A stretch of 64,000 nucleotides of DNA from positions 181,001-245,000 of the forward strand of contig JAXRKP010000648.1 of the NCBI GenBank assembly GCA_037039925.1, read 5' to 3'. This document shows, piece by piece, positions 1 through 51,164 of the stretch. Both the position numbers and the translations under genes were made by a program. Numbering within the stretch: position 1 is the first letter of the stretch; every line of letters starts with the position of its first letter. Origin of the DNA: Doris montereyensis (taxonomy: Eukaryota; Mollusca; Gastropoda; Nudibranchia; Dorididae). The notes under the pieces were generated by a model. That model saw nothing but the letters and a program-made list of their open reading frames with translations, did not search any database and was not told the DNA's origin.

Positions 1-350
1 TTTGTTACACAATATTTTGTAGGCGAGGGTAGGTAAGAAAGTGTCAAAATTTTTTAGCATTTTTCTCGAAATGTAGTTTATTCACACTAAATTTCGTCGT
101 CTTTTGTCATTTACCATTGTTTGTATAATATTTGGCACACAGGAGCCCCTCCTCAATGTTAATAGAATGGCGTCATTTTTTTATATCTTGTAAACTGTTT
201 GAGAAAACTTTTTGTCATTTTTGCACATAAAAATTCATTAAAAACTACCATCAAAATATCTATTAAAAAAAAGCCGACATCACTTTTTAGATATTGAATG
301 GAAAAAAGATCTGCATAAGTTTTTGAGTAATTTTATTTATAACTAAGAGA
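1..350 (-). mobile_element. Partial copy of the long-inverted-repeat element (copy 1)
   Basis: This stretch matches parts of the complete copy at 54058-55110. Shared landmarks are ATTTTGTAGGCGAGGGTAG near position 13, then TTTCTCGAAATG, CACACTAAA, TATTTGGCACA and TCAATGTTAATA in the same order as on the reverse strand of copy 2 (about 54560 back to 54400). About 380 bp present in copy 2 between the terminal part and the interior is absent here, so this is an internally deleted or truncated copy cut by the window edge. No coding potential is visible. The call rests on by-eye alignment of the two copies. Confidence 0.6.
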
Positions 351-520
351 GGGAGATAGATTTTGAAAATGGGCCAAAATCCAAGATGGCGGCCGTTCTT
401 GGCAACCAAGGACGCTACAAACTTTCAATGATATAGGATGACTATATTTTGACAGTTACTCATATATATATACTAAAATAAAACCTAACTCAAACGCAAA
501 AAAATCACTTCAGGAGGCGC

Positions 521-845
521 CTGATATGTGTTGTTGGTATATGTCATTGGAATGTGTCATTGACATAATATTATGTCAATGACATGTGTTGTTAGTATAT
601 GTCATTGGAATGTGTCATTGACATAATATTATGTCAATGACATGTGTTGTTGGTATATGTCATTGTCATGTGTCGTTGACCAAATAGTATGTCAATGACA
701 TGTGTTGTTGGTATTTGTCATTGGAATGTTTCGTTGACAAAATATTATGTCAATGACATGTGTTGTTGGTATATGTCATTGGAATGTGTCATTGAAATAA
801 TATTATGTCAGTGTCATGTGTTGTTGGTATATCATTGCAATGTGT
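521..845. repeat. 58-bp minisatellite containing perfect palindromes
   Basis: About 5.5 copies of a 58-bp unit; TGTGTTGTT recurs at 527, 585, 643, 701, 759 and 817. The junction of neighbouring units forms perfect 30-bp palindromes at 555-584 and 613-642, in which TGTCATTGACATAAT is followed by its reverse complement; later copies are imperfect. The array lies in crumbs intronic or upstream DNA. Confidence 0.9.
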
Positions 846-912
846 CCTTAGCACGTGATGTTGGCTTGTGTCATTGAAATAATTATGTTGTTGGCATTTG
901 TCCGTGGTATGT

Positions 913-1317
913 GAGAAGCGTTGTAGCTGAACCGTAGTGTTGTGAGCTGGTAATCATGACGACACTGGCTCAAACCCTACACGGCTGGCACAGGTGGGTT
1001 TTTTTTTCACAATGTTGTACTCTCAGGAAAGGTACTACACTCTTCTTTCCTCACTTGACCCAGGTGTGGATGAGTACACAGCTATAGGTAGAGAAAGTCC
1101 TTGTCAAGTGTTAGCATGGAAAGCATAGCAGCTAACTGTATGCTCCCCCCTTCCCCGAGGGCTGAAAGGACTTTGTGAGTGAAATTGCCCCTGCTGAGAT
1201 AAATGATGTACAGTCGGTGAGCCTGCACTTATGCTATTATAAATAAGTCATGCTCCGGCTCCTCATGCCGCTAAGGACTAAATCATAGGCCATCTTTATC
1301 TTTTATCTTTTATCTTC
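913..1317 (+). mobile_element. SINE family A copy (tRNA-derived head, CTTTAT-type tail)
   Basis: The head GTAGCTGAACCGTAG resembles a tRNA A box, and about 45 bp later GGCTCAAACCC resembles a B box, as expected for an RNA polymerase III promoter. The body contains the family landmarks 'gtgtgaatgagta'-like, 'gttagta..aaagc', 'ctgtatgctccc', 'gatgtacagt' and 'gagcctgcactt', and ends in TTTATC repeats. Other copies lie at 11480, 21249, 25668, 27985 and 36604. The reference sequence and formal family name are not known to me. Confidence 0.8.
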
Positions 1318-1389
1318 ATGCTTGGCATGTGACTTTGTCATATTTCCTTGATACGTCTAGTTGGCATATGTCCCTGTCATGTGTCATTG

Positions 1390-2095
1390 GCTTGTGTTAT
1401 TGTCATTGAATCATTGGAATCTGTCATTGACATTTGTGTCATTGAAATCTGTCATTGACATTTGTGTCATTGGAATCTGTCATTGACATTTGTGTCGTGG
1501 AATCTATCATTGACATTGTGTCACTGGAATCTGTCATTGACAATTGTGTCATTATCATTGACATTTGTGTCATTGGAATCTGTCATTGACATTTGTGTCA
1601 TTGACATTTGTGTCATTGGAATCTGTCATTGACATTTGTCATTGAATCTGTCATTGACATTTTGTCATTGGAATCTGTCATTGACATTTGTGTCATTGGA
1701 ATCTGTCATTGACATTTGTGTCATTGGAATCTGTCATTGACTTGTGTCATTGGAATCTGTCATTGACTATTTGACATTTGTGCCATTGGAATCTGTCATT
1801 GACATTTGTGTCATTGGAATCTGTCATTGACATTTGTGTCATTGGAATCTGTCATTGACATTTGTGTCATTGGAATCTGTCATTGACATTTGTGTCATTG
1901 GAATCTGTCATTGACATTTGTGCCATTGGAATCTGTCATTGACATTTGTGTCATTGGAATCTGTCATTGACATTTGTGTCATTGGAATCTGTCATTGACA
2001 TTTGTGCCATTGGAATCTGTCATTCATTGGAATCTGTCATTGACATTTGTGTCATTGGAATCTGTCATTGACATTTGTGCCATTGACACACCTGA
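1390..2095. repeat. 28-bp minisatellite upstream of crumbs exon 1
   Basis: Roughly 25 copies of a 28-bp unit combining TGACATTTGTGTCATTGG and AATCTGTCAT. Units vary by small deletions. The array shares the word 'gtcattg' with the 58-bp array at 521-845, so both may come from one ancestral sequence. It ends about 160 bp before the first visible crumbs exon. Confidence 0.92.
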
Positions 2096-2252
2096 CATTT
2101 GTGTGTGCCATTGTTGGCAAGTGTTGTCGTTGACGTTTGTCGTTGATGTGGGTTGCGGCATTTGTTGTTTGAATGTGTTGTTCGAAATATGTCATTGTAT
2201 ACAATTTATGTTCCTAACTAATCACAGAATTTATTGATTTTTCTCACTTCAG

Positions 2253-40916
<38,664 letters not shown>

Positions 40917-41044
40917 AGACGTGATGGGGCTCTCGAGTCGAGATTCAGCAACGTGTTGAAGAAACCACCAGAGGAGAGATTGATATAGAGTGTGATGCGG
41001 CTCTCGAGTCGAATTCAGCAACGTGTTGAAGAAACCACCAGGCG

Positions 41045-42365
41045 ACTACTACACAATACAACAGCTTTAAGCCGCTGTCCTCTCCACTGAGATCACCACC
41101 ATGACAGATGGGGTTTTCTGCAAAGGGACAATTTCTGTCCCTCGCTGTGACTATGTCGGGACCTTGACATGTCGTGACCTTGACTTTGCTCTTGCTGTTT
41201 AAAGAAAGATATCATATCTACTTTTGTTTTTGAGTGAATTCGCACATTCCATTCTGTTGACTGCTGCTACGTGCCATGATGAGGTTATTTGGCTAGTTTT
41301 TGTTTTGTGTTTTTTGTTAATTTGTTTGTTTGTTGTTGAAATGTCGCAGGCTTGACTGTTTGTCTCGGCTGCATGCTAGCTGCAAACACAGTGGCTGGCT
41401 TACCATCGCAGTGGCTGGCTTACCATCCCCGTCCGTTAGCACTTGCCATTATGGAGAGCAGATTTTGCAATTGGAATGCCCAGGAATTCACTTTCTATTC
41501 GACATCCATCTATGTGTGACCTGTGACCCCATATTCAAAATGGAGGCATTGTGTGTGTGTGTATATGCTTTCATTGCTTTAAGCGGAAAAATATAACAAA
41601 AAATGATTCAAAGCTGAGAAAAATGTGTTTTTAAAATTTTAATCAACCTCTTCCTGGATTTTGAGGTGGCACGATAAACATTCATACAACGATTTTTGGG
41701 CACTGTATGTACTCGTTGATAGCATGCGGTGTAGTAACTACTCTTCTCGCCCTGTGCAGTAATTCAAACCACAAACTGTCCTGGTGACTGCTGTGTGTAC
41801 TGTTTCTGGCCACAGACATTTGATGGCTGATGCCATTGTGAATGTGAATATGAATGGAGATAGAGATGGCTTTCAAACTAGATTCATTAAGGATTTAATC
41901 TTTATGGAATGTGATATCGACCTTCGTCCATTTAGAAAAAAAAAAATATAATCTCTGAGTTGTCTTCCTTACATCATAATTATCTCATTCACCTGTTCCA
42001 GAGCTGTGCCGTAAGAGGATTGGGTGGGGGATGTGCAAATCTGACATTTGTTTTGGGTACTTTTTATTATCATTTATTTTGGGGAGGGTTAAAGATTAGT
42101 AGATAGGGACATTAATGAATGAGTTTTGAATTCTCGTGATTTGTCCTGTTTTGGGTTGTCAGTCTGAATTTCTTTTTGACGTCATAACGGCGTTTCTGTT
42201 AATTTGACCACTAAGTTATTTTGTACTTTTCTGAACAATGAAGAATCTTGAATTGAAAGATTTTCTTTGTGATTTCCTTTAATGTCCATACTCATCCACT
42301 GAAAATTACCAGCCTCACTTGAATAATTTCATTGTATGTGTTGATATCGTTTTTTCTTGGGAGTG
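41045..42365. other. Crumbs 3' UTR or intergenic DNA without recognisable features
   Basis: Mostly single-copy sequence with no domain-like frame on either strand. It presumably contains the crumbs 3' untranslated region. A direct duplication of about 20 bp ('cgcagtggctggcttaccat') lies at about 41388-41427. I cannot place the polyadenylation site. Confidence 0.5.
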
Positions 42366-42369
42366 GTGG

Positions 42370-42465
42370 CCAGTCAGTGGATGCTATTGGTAGGTCCTAC
42401 TTCTTTCCTTTCCCTCTTTCACTGATCTTGCCGTTTCCTCTTGATTCAACCTGAGATCACCGTAT
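42370..42465 (+). mobile_element. Element D copy
   Basis: 'cagtggatgctattggtagg' start, 'tcctacttctttcctttccc' and 'tttcctcttgattcaacctg' with 'agatcaccgtatata'; the 3' end is missing. Confidence 0.7.
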
Positions 42466-42684
42466 ATACATCGCCGGTCACTTACTTTGTCCCTTTTGAT
42501 TCTCCTTGTTCATTTATTTTGACAATCATTTGATTACTTTTATTCCTTTTTTTTCTTTCTCTCCCTTGACTGATTACGTATGTCTTATTTAGGTTTTTAT
42601 TTTTTCTGAACTAAGGCTCGTGAGTGAGAGAAGAGAAGATAAAATCAAAAGTGATCGTTAGCTTTGCAATGGGTTTATTTATTT

Positions 42685-42827
42685 GGGGGGGGGGGGGGGG
42701 TTATTTAAAACAAAATAATTTTGTTCTTCAAATAAAATAAACTGAAAACATGAGCCAACTAGTCTGCAAGAATTAAACTCAACTTTATTTGATATATCAA
42801 TTTTTAAAACAAAAAGATTTATTATTA

Positions 42828-42903
<76 letters not shown>

Positions 42904-42905
42904 CA
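42685..42905. repeat. G16 run and (ATT)n microsatellite
   Basis: Sixteen consecutive G at 42685-42700 and about 27 ATT units at 42820-42903. The reverse strand of the ATT run creates a poly-Ile frame, not a gene. The DNA to 44690 holds a TATAT run (43423-43466), a CTGA run (43890-43918), ATT-rich sequence and nothing gene-like. Confidence 0.93.
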
Positions 42906-44694
42906 TTATTGAAATATGAATAGAAATGGAAATAATATTTATTGATAAAAACTGAACGATTTTTTTATTTAACTCTTTTGAGTGGCAAATGCCGATATAT
43001 TGGTGCTTCTGCTGGGCTGTTATATGCCAAATGCCGATGTATCAGTTGTGTGACTAGTGTGAGAATTTCCTCCACAATTTTTGGTCTCGTAGTCTAATAC
43101 TGCTAAAATTAAAATTGTCTGGAAACTACCACAACCGATACACCGGCGTTTGGCATTGAACAGCCTAATAGAAGCACTGATAGGTAGGAGACTGCACACA
43201 CTGATAGGTAGGAGACTGGCACTAGATGCGTAGCACAGTTATACACGCCTTTGAAATGTGTCATTCTTGTGTGTATTGGTGGATAGAGTTAGTCTGGCAT
43301 GGAGCAATTGATAACTTTCTTACATACTCAAAGAGTAAAAAAAAAACTTCTTTATGCTTTGTTTTTAAAGGAAGAAGACAATGAACGGGTAGGTGTCAGA
43401 GGTGATTCGAAACATATCTATATTCTATTATATTATATTATATTATATTATATTATATTATATTATACGTATATTTTTTTAAAAACTGAAAAGAGATTTC
43501 TGTATATCCCTATTTATTACGATATCGTTTTTATTTACCCTCGTTGGAAATTTGAGAAACCCAAGTTACATATCCAAACGTCTTGACCCTGGCCTTTGCT
43601 TTCCTAGTCGTGCTTACATCATAACGATTACTAGTACTTGGGGCCTTTGGATTGGGTTGGGGGTTTTTCTTCTCACACACAGATTGGCTCTTAAATGTGA
43701 TTAAGGAACTTGATTTATAAGAATTTGTCAGCCTATGCGTGACTCTATACTTGAAACGTAAGGAAAGGAGACATAGATTTCCATTATAACAATCATCATT
43801 GTGGATTTGTGGCTTCCTCCGTATCGTGTTCACCTACTTAATTAAAGGCATTGCATTACTGCCTAGCACGAGGAGTCGCTGGGCAGACCTGACTGACTGA
43901 CTGACTGACTGACTGACTTTTCCCATGTGAGTGAGTGAGGCACACAAGACACGCGTAGTTCAATAGTGTCTGGTCACCCGATCCAGTCAGAGAGACACAC
44001 CCACCACCACCACCACATTGAATAGCCGTGACTCTCATCCGTACAATTAATTATGCATGGATCATTGGATTATAATTGTTGCAACTGTAGCATTGTTTAT
44101 ACAAGAAGAATTTGGTCTTGATTATACATATCAATACGTCTTTATTTTGTATGGTAGACATACCATTATTACTACACTATTCATTATTATTTTTATTTTT
44201 AGATTTATTGATTGATTTTTATTATTATTATTTTTATTTTTATTTTTTTAAGATTATTTTTATTGTTATCATTTATTTTTATTTTCTTCTTCTTCTTCTT
44301 CTTCACCATGCATGCCCCATACAAATTGCTTTTTCCTGTGAATTTCAATGAAACTAACTCTTCTATTATCCACTCACAGTGTTTCAGGGCTATATATTTA
44401 TATATATATATATACATATATATATTATATAATATATATATGATATGATATATAATGTCATTCATTCATTACCAGAGCTTTATGTAATCAAAACAACGTG
44501 CGCATGACATTTGACCCCATTGCATTTTCATTATGTGCAAAAGACCGTTTATTGAGTCGTGAGAATTTCAGAAGAAAAAAAATTGTTTTAAAGAATTTGG
44601 ATTGGACGGGTGAATGGAGCTACTCAAGTACTACGACTAGTTGCTTACTTTCTCAGTGCCTTGTTTGTCTGTTTATATATGTTGTTATTATTAA

Positions 44695-45362
44695 ATAATG
44701 TATGCAATGGCTGTTTGACTGTGTGCAAAAAGGCTGTTTGACTGAGTGCAAAGGCTGTTTGACTGACTGAGTGCAAAGGCTGTTTTGACTGCGTTCGGAG
44801 GCTGTTTGACTGTGCAAAGGCTGTTTGACTATGCACAGAGGTAGTTTGACTGAGCGCAAAGGCTGTTTGGCTATGCACAGAGGCTGTTTGACTGAGTGCA
44901 AAGGCTGTTTGACTATACACAGAGGCTGTTTGACTGAGTGCACATAGACTTTTTGATTTTGTGCAAAGGCTGTTTGATTATGCGCAAAGGTTGTTTGACT
45001 TTATGCAAAGGCTGTTTGATTTTATGCAAAGGCTGTTTGATTATGCACAAAGGCTCTTTTGGTTGTGTACAAAAGGCTGTTTGAACAAAGGCTATTTGGC
45101 TGTAGAAAGGCCGTTTGGCTGTGTGCAGAGGCTGTTTGACTGTGTGCAAAGGCTGTTTGATTGCGCAAAGGCTCTTTGGTTGTGTACAAAGGCTGTTTGA
45201 ACAAAGGCTGTAGAAGGGCTGTTTGGCTACTGCAGTTTGAAGAAAGGCTGTAAAGGGCTGTTTGGCTGCTGCAGTTTGAAGAAAGGCTGTAGAAGGGCTG
45301 TTTGGCTGTTGCAGTGTGAAGAAAGGCTGTAGAATGGCTGTTTGGCTGTTGCAGTTTGAAAA
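44695..45362. repeat. ~21-bp minisatellite, about 30 copies
   Basis: Unit AGGCTGTTTGACTGTGTGCAA with many variants; after 45205 a longer unit 'agaagggctgtttggctgct' plus 'gcagtttgaagaaaggctgt' takes over. The alternate frames produce Gln-Thr-Ala or Arg-Leu-Phe-Asp repeat peptides that are artefacts. Confidence 0.92.
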
Positions 45363-45364
45363 AA

Positions 45365-46160
45365 GGATCATTTTGAATGAAAAAGGTCATTGTGGTTTGT
45401 GGATACAGTTATTGCTCCTGACTTATTGCATGTATTGTAATAATAATAAAAAATAATAATAATAATAATAATAATAATGAATGGTGACAATAAATGATGA
45501 TAATTAATGTTGTTTTCATTAAGTCTACGCATAAAGATTAAATATTGAGTTTTGATTTTCTTATTCGTTTTACTTTCCCTTGTCCTCTCATTTTTTTTTC
45601 AAACTTCATTGAAAGAAAAATTTTTTACTGGAAGAGTGGATATTGTTATTATGTCTTTAGTTTCTTCTTTGTTTTTTTCTTTATTTTTCTTTTTTGTTGT
45701 TAAATGACATCACTTTTGACCTGTAATTAATATTTTGTATGAATAATAATATAATTATATATATTTTTCATGATTTTTATACACATGCCATTAGTATCCG
45801 TAACTTTGCTTTGTAAAACGTTTTCATATCTGTTAGCTGTGTTATGGATTCACTTGCAAAGAGAAATACAGAATGGCTTGGTTACAACTGGGATTGTCAG
45901 GTATTATGAGCGAGACAAGTTGTATTCGATAGTCCGTTGTAGTTGTAGCTGAGCTCCAGCTGTATTTGCCCTTTTGTTATTGCCTCCCTTTGCTATTGTG
46001 CCTACTACTACATATCATACATGTTTTGTTTATAACTTAAGGTCCAAGTGTGTGCATCTATGTATATTTATGTGTGTGTGTGTGTGTGCGTGTGCATGCG
46101 TGTTATTTGCCTTTTGGGTTTTGATTTGTTTTGTTTTTTGGGGGTTTTCAAAAATTGTTT
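45365..46160. other. AT-rich intergenic DNA
   Basis: AAT repeat at about 45437-45478, a short GT run at 46072-46090 and otherwise unremarkable AT-rich sequence. No gene is supported on either strand. Confidence 0.5.
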
Positions 46161-46164
46161 TGCA

Positions 46165-46248
46165 TTTGGATTGTGTAGCTGCGTGTAGCTGTGTGTAGCT
46201 GTGTGTAGCTATGTGTGTAGCTGTGTGTAGCTATGTGTAGCTGTGCTG
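46165..46248. repeat. GTGTAGCT short tandem repeat
   Basis: About eight units of TGTGTAGC with single-base variants, ending at the start of an element D copy. Confidence 0.85.
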
Positions 46249-46398
46249 GCGGTTTGCGGAAGGTGCTGGTAGGTCCTACGTCTTTTTTTTCTTTCTTTTT
46301 CTTTTTACTTTTTCAATTCTCATTTCTTTCTTCTTCCTGTTAATTCACCCTGAGATCACCACAATGGTGGACGGGGTGAATTTCAATTAAACAAAACA
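46247..46398 (+). mobile_element. Element D copy
   Basis: A full copy: 'tggcggtttgcggaaggtgc', 'tggtaggtcctacgtctttt', 'tcctgttaattcaccctgag', 'atcaccacaatggtgg' and 'acggggtgaatttcaattaa'. The sequence from 46400 to 47035 shows nothing recognisable. Confidence 0.8.
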
Positions 46399-47039
46399 AA
46401 TGTATAGATGCCAATCAGTTAGAGAAAGAAAAGAAAAACCAACCCGTCTTTTTTGTACCTTGAAAAGTATGTATTTGAGGGTCAACTGTAAACTTTTATT
46501 TAAAGAAACCCCACGTGCACGGCAGAGACTCGGAAGAGATTGGGGTGCGAGTCTAGGGATGCCATTCAAAGTTAGCAAACTTAATGTCGCTCTTTGCCAG
46601 AAAGGCCAGCCAAGGGGCAGAATTTGATTCCAGTTGAATTATAAATTAATGTTTGTTGGAAAATATTTTTAGTACGTGGTCTTTGTGTTGAAGTACTTTC
46701 CGTGACGGTTAGCAGAGGAGGCCTGTTTGTTTTCAATTTGAAAAAGGACGGCAAATTGGCATGTTTTTGAGTTTCTAGGATCTATTTATGTTAGTTGACG
46801 GAGTGTGTGGTTTCGTTTGAAGTTGCAAAAATGGACACACTTGTGACATGCATAAAAACGTAATGACGAAGAAAGAGAGTTGCAACAATGATATGCTGTG
46901 TGTAATGTTTGGGTTGGGTTTTTTTTTCATTTATTTAAAAAAATTAATTTCATGTTTTTATTTTTATTACTTTGAGTTTATACGCTGCTGATCTAACTTG
47001 AAGTCTGTTTCTTTGTTTGTTTGTTCTGTCTTAGGCTCA

Positions 47040-47110
47040 GTGGCGGGTAGGGGTTGGCGGGGCTGCTGGTAGGCCCTACTTATTTACTTTTACTCTTTCG
47101 CTGTTGTTGT
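47040..47110 (+). mobile_element. Element D 5' fragment
   Basis: 'tggcgggtaggggttggcgg' and 'gctgctggtaggccctactt' followed by 'acttttactctttcgctg', after which the sequence diverges into GTT-rich DNA. Confidence 0.65.
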
Positions 47111-47279
47111 TGTTGGTGGTGACCTCGTGTTGTCGTTGTTGCCGTTGGTACTAACTTATCGGATGTCATTTCTATTTATATTATTATTATTATTATCATT
47201 AATCTAATTTGATTATTTATACATCATACATGGTGGCTTTTGGCTCTCTGTTCCAGTGCTGGCCACTGCACTTGTTTTT

Positions 47280-47390
47280 CTCTGACAGAAATTACAGGAA
47301 TGGGGATCTAGAGCGGAGAGGGATAGAGACAGGAGCGATATGGGGTCTAGAGACGGGGATATGGGGTCTAGAGATGGTGTCTGAATGGGG
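47280..47390. repeat. Short tandem GGGGATCTAGAG-type words
   Basis: Four or five imperfect ~20-bp words (gggatctagagcgg, ggggtctagagacgggg, ggggtctagagatggtg). It is a small degenerate repeat, not a gene. Confidence 0.6.
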
Positions 47391-47829
47391 GTTTTAATGA
47401 TTAATGATACAAGCTTGGCGGGGGTGGGAGAGTGACATAGAAAAAGAAATGTTACGTCTAAAAAATGATGTATGTATATATTTACATGTATTACATTTCA
47501 ATGAAACGAAAAAGAAAGAAAAAGAGAAAGTATATACATGTAATATGTATATGCATGCAAAATATATATATAAATATATATTATGGTTTTGTTATTTCAC
47601 ATATTTTCTAACATTTACCATACACATGCAAATCTTCATAATGACTTCTACTCAAAACCTATTTGTAATTGTCAATGTCACCCATATTTTGTATTTGTAT
47701 ATATATACAACATATTCATAGACATGATACAAGTTATTACACAGAAGGATCCTAGGTTTAATTAAGTAGTGTTAGTGTTAGTGTTAGTGTTAACTTGATT
47801 CTCATCGTTCACGTCAATCAATCAATCGT

Positions 47830-47970
47830 GAGCATTTGATGGGGAGCTGCTGGTAGTTAGCTCCTTCTTCTGTCATGTTTACTCTTTCAGTTAGCTTTCA
47901 TCTCACTGTTTACTTTTCTTTATTCCCCTGTGGTCACCACACATTTGGGGTAAGTTTCAATGAAACAAAA
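47830..47970 (+). mobile_element. Element D copy, followed by a second 3' end
   Basis: 'gatggggagctgctggtag' start, 'catgtttactctttcagtta' and 'cctgtggtcaccacacattt' with 'ggggtaagtttcaatgaaac' end. A second D 3' end sits at 48075-48125 ('caccctgagatcaccacaca', 'ggttaaatttcaatgaaacg'). Confidence 0.75.
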
Positions 47971-48424
47971 CTCTTATCATCATCACCATCACCATCATCA
48001 ATCGCTTCATGTCATCGTTGCTCGTGGCTATAGGCGTATAGAGCAATTTTAGAGAGACATCTAGGAAATGACTCCACCCTGAGATCACCACACATGATGG
48101 TAGATGGTTAAATTTCAATGAAACGGAAAGCAGGAGAGAAAAAAAAAAAGGGGGGAAAAGAAAGTTTAAAAGTCAAGTCCAATGCAGGGTTATTCGTAAA
48201 AAAAAAAAAAAATCTTTTGTAATGTAATGCTCTCGCCGGTTCTTTCCTGTGACGGAAATGACATGAAATAATTGAATTCCCCGTAAGAACAAAGACAAGG
48301 CAAATACAAACTATCCACAAAAAAAGGTTTCAAAGTCAAAGCGCTTTGAACTAGGCTCCTTCTAGTAATGTCCTTCACTTTTGACATCTGCATCACTGTT
48401 TGTCTATCTTTTGACATGTTTTGA

Positions 48425-48805
48425 TCTATGTTTAACCCGTACAGATCTATGTTTTACAGATCTTTTTAGATTAATGTTAGCTTTATAGTACATTTACCCT
48501 TCAGATCTATGGTTTCTGCATAGATCTATATTTACCCTTTAGATTAACAGTTCTACCTTATAGATCTATGTTTTACCCTACAGTTCTATGGTTACCCGCA
48601 CATGATCTATGTTTACCCTTTTAGATTAATATTACCCTTATAGATCTACATTTACCCTTCAGTTCTATGTTTACCGTACAGATCACGTTACCCTTTAGAT
48701 TAATGTTACCCTTATAGATCTACGTTTACCTTCAGTTCTATGTTTACCTTATAGATCTCGATTTACCCTTCAGTTCTATACTTACCCTTATAGATCTATG
48801 TTCTC
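48425..48805. repeat. ~20-bp 'tagatctatgtttaccct' minisatellite
   Basis: About 18 copies of TAGATCTATGTTTACCCT with ATTAATGTTACCC and TTCAGTTCTATG variants. The many AGATCT (BglII) sites give an unusual restriction ladder. From 48810 to 49320 nothing recognisable is seen. Confidence 0.88.
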
Positions 48806-49329
48806 TCCTGTACGTGTGCCTATCCACCTCCATCATCTTCTCGTCATGCGTGTCGTTTCTATTCTTTATTCTTTAGTCTTAGTTTACGACTTATTGTTAT
48901 TTTTAGTTTTACAACAGCAAGCACACCCTCAACCTACACAGATTTAGTTAGGCAAATGATTGTACAAGAACTCTGTATATGATTGACATGATTGATTTTT
49001 TTCTCAACGTGTAGAATTTTATTTGTGCGTCTTTTTCTATCCTCGTAATTAAGATTCCATCATGTTATATCATCATTATCATCATCGTTATCATTAATAT
49101 CATTATCATTTCCTGCCTGATTCCAAGGCCTAGTCATGTTTCATTGGGGAAAAAAATCTATTTCACTATTCTCTCATTTGACTCATAAATCTTAAGCAGT
49201 TAATAAAAAAAATGTTAAAATACACAACAAAAGCAAAAAAATTAATAAAAAGCATAAAACCATATATTTGCCTCTTTTTTTGTTGTTTTCTTTGTGTTTC
49301 AAATCTCTATTTTCAATCGTGTCATTGGT

Positions 49330-49352
49330 GGGGGGGGGGGGGGGGGGGGGGG
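49330..49352. repeat. Homopolymer run of 23 G
   Basis: Twenty-three consecutive G preceded by GGTG. It is a strong G-quadruplex candidate and a certain source of length error. It is followed by a worn SINE C head in reverse ('tgcgaagcccatgacctttg', 'ggttgagaggctcggacac'). Confidence 0.95.
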
Positions 49353-49594
49353 AATTTGAGACTTTCAGGCTGGTGTGATTTTCAACCTGTGGGGATGCGA
49401 AGCCCATGACCTTTGGGTTGAGAGGCTCGGACACAAAGCCTGGCCTGGGCATTGATCGCTTTCCAGTTGATCATGAGCAGCAAACGATCAAGCAACCTTG
49501 ATCACTGTGATCGAGTACTCAGAACTTTGATTTGTTCAGGATCACAGATATGCGCACGATCACGTCGACTTCTCACAGTAATGATCATGGTCCC

Positions 49595-49932
49595 AAACTA
49601 ACGTGGAGAGGAGAGAGAGGAGGGAGAAGGACAGAGAGAGAGAGACAGACAGAGAGAGAGACAGACAGAGAGACAGACAGACAGAGAGAACAGAGACAGA
49701 GAGACAAACAGACAGAGACAGACAGAGAGACAGACAGACAAAGAGACAGACAGAAGACACAAACAGAGAGAGAGACAGAGAGAGACAGATAAACACAGAG
49801 AGAGAGAGAGAGACAGACAGAGAGACAGACAGAGGGGAGAGACAGACAGAGACAGACAGAGAGAGAGACAGTCAGAGACACAGACAGAGACACAGACAGA
49901 GACACAGACAGAGACAGACAGAGAGAGACAGG
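49595..49932. repeat. (GACA/GAGA)n microsatellite
   Basis: About 335 bp of GAGA and GACAGACA units. The Asp-Arg, Glu-Arg and Ser-Val-Cys-Leu frames across it are artefacts. The DNA from 49935 to 50815 holds no recognisable gene; words such as 'gatcatgatcactg' recur. Confidence 0.95.
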
Positions 49933-50819
49933 TTGCGACTGGGACTAGACTAGGACCAACAGCGGAGAAACACTGTGACAAGTGTCAATGAGGATGGGCG
50001 GGTGGTGAACAAACATCTTAGAGATTTTGACCAGGAATTAGTCCCTATTAAATGGTCCTTATTGCTCAATATTTTCAGACATGGTTGAAATGATACTCCA
50101 GCCTCGTCACATTCCAAAAACTTGGCTGATCACTGATCACCAGCCAGGAGGAATCGAGCAGGCATTTATTTGATAATGGTATCGGTGGCAGCTCTTTTTT
50201 TACTTTCCAGCTTGGGATTAGAATGAATCATTAATTTGCTCGATGCTACGTGCTACGTGCCATCGAACAGACTTTCTAAATGAAAGTATCGATAAGTGGC
50301 ATTTAGTTTCACTTTTAAACTGGGATTATATGGAATTAATGTAGCCTGAGACTAATGTGTTAAAGGTATAGACATGTGAATTTGCATGATGCTATGATCA
50401 GTGATTCCACGAGTCTATGATCACTGTTTGAGCAATCGAATCTTTGATCAGGAAGCCATAATCATGAGTCATGAATAATTCTCTGGCTTCGCCCCGGGCC
50501 TACGGGGTCCTCGCCACTGGACCCACTACCCTCATTCTTTACACAGAAAACTCTCAGAAAAAAATGAAGAGACAACACATGTGAAAATGTCTTCAGAATT
50601 TATTTCGTTTTTGGTTTTTTTACCTTTTTTTTATTTATTAAATAAATCCTATAATAATCGATGAAAATAAAATAAAAATGATATTTTTTTTAATTGGTAT
50701 ATAATTGGAAAGAAAAAGCTGTTCTCAATACTAAGAACAAATCAATGAGGGATTGAGTTTGGATATTACAAGGCAAAAGATGAAAAGTATTCATTACAAT
50801 CGTATTAGAGAATTAAAGA

Positions 50820-51055
50820 ATGGGGGGGGGGGGGCGCTCTGTAGTCCAGAGGTACAGGTGTTCGCCTCTCCCACCAAAAGGTTGTGGGTTAGCCCGGCAA
50901 AAGTCCCATGTGCAAGATCACTACACTCTGCACGTTAAAAACAGTAGATTTTACTCCAAAAAAAAGTGTTCAACCGTTGGCAGGACTTGAACCTACGACC
51001 TTTGGTTGAAAGGCTGCGTCACCTCGCCTCTTGACTACTGGGAGTCCCTATGGAC
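50820..51055 (+). mobile_element. Fused SINE C fragments in opposite orientation
   Basis: 'gtagtccagaggtacaggtg' and 'ccaaaaggttgtgggtta' is a SINE C head in + orientation, with a short body ('gcaagatcactacactctgc', 'acgttaaaa'). From 50945 a reversed head follows ('gttggcaggacttgaacct', 'acgacctttggttgaaagg'), giving an inverted pair of heads. Confidence 0.7.
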
Positions 51056-51164
51056 CTAAATAAGTAAAAAATCTGATTTCAAGTCAATAAATATCCTTCA
51101 TGACACAATGACATGCTAAGGCAATAAGTGAGGACATGGGATACAAAGCATATCAGGTGAAAAC

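Noticed and set aside
42725..42745. AATAAA words as the crumbs polyadenylation signal
   Set aside because: They sit in AT-rich repeat DNA 1.8 kb past the stop; nothing distinguishes them from chance occurrences.
44645..45390. Gln-Thr-Ala repeat peptides on the - strand
   Set aside because: Different frames each give repeat peptides from the same ~21-bp array, which is the signature of a minisatellite and not a protein.
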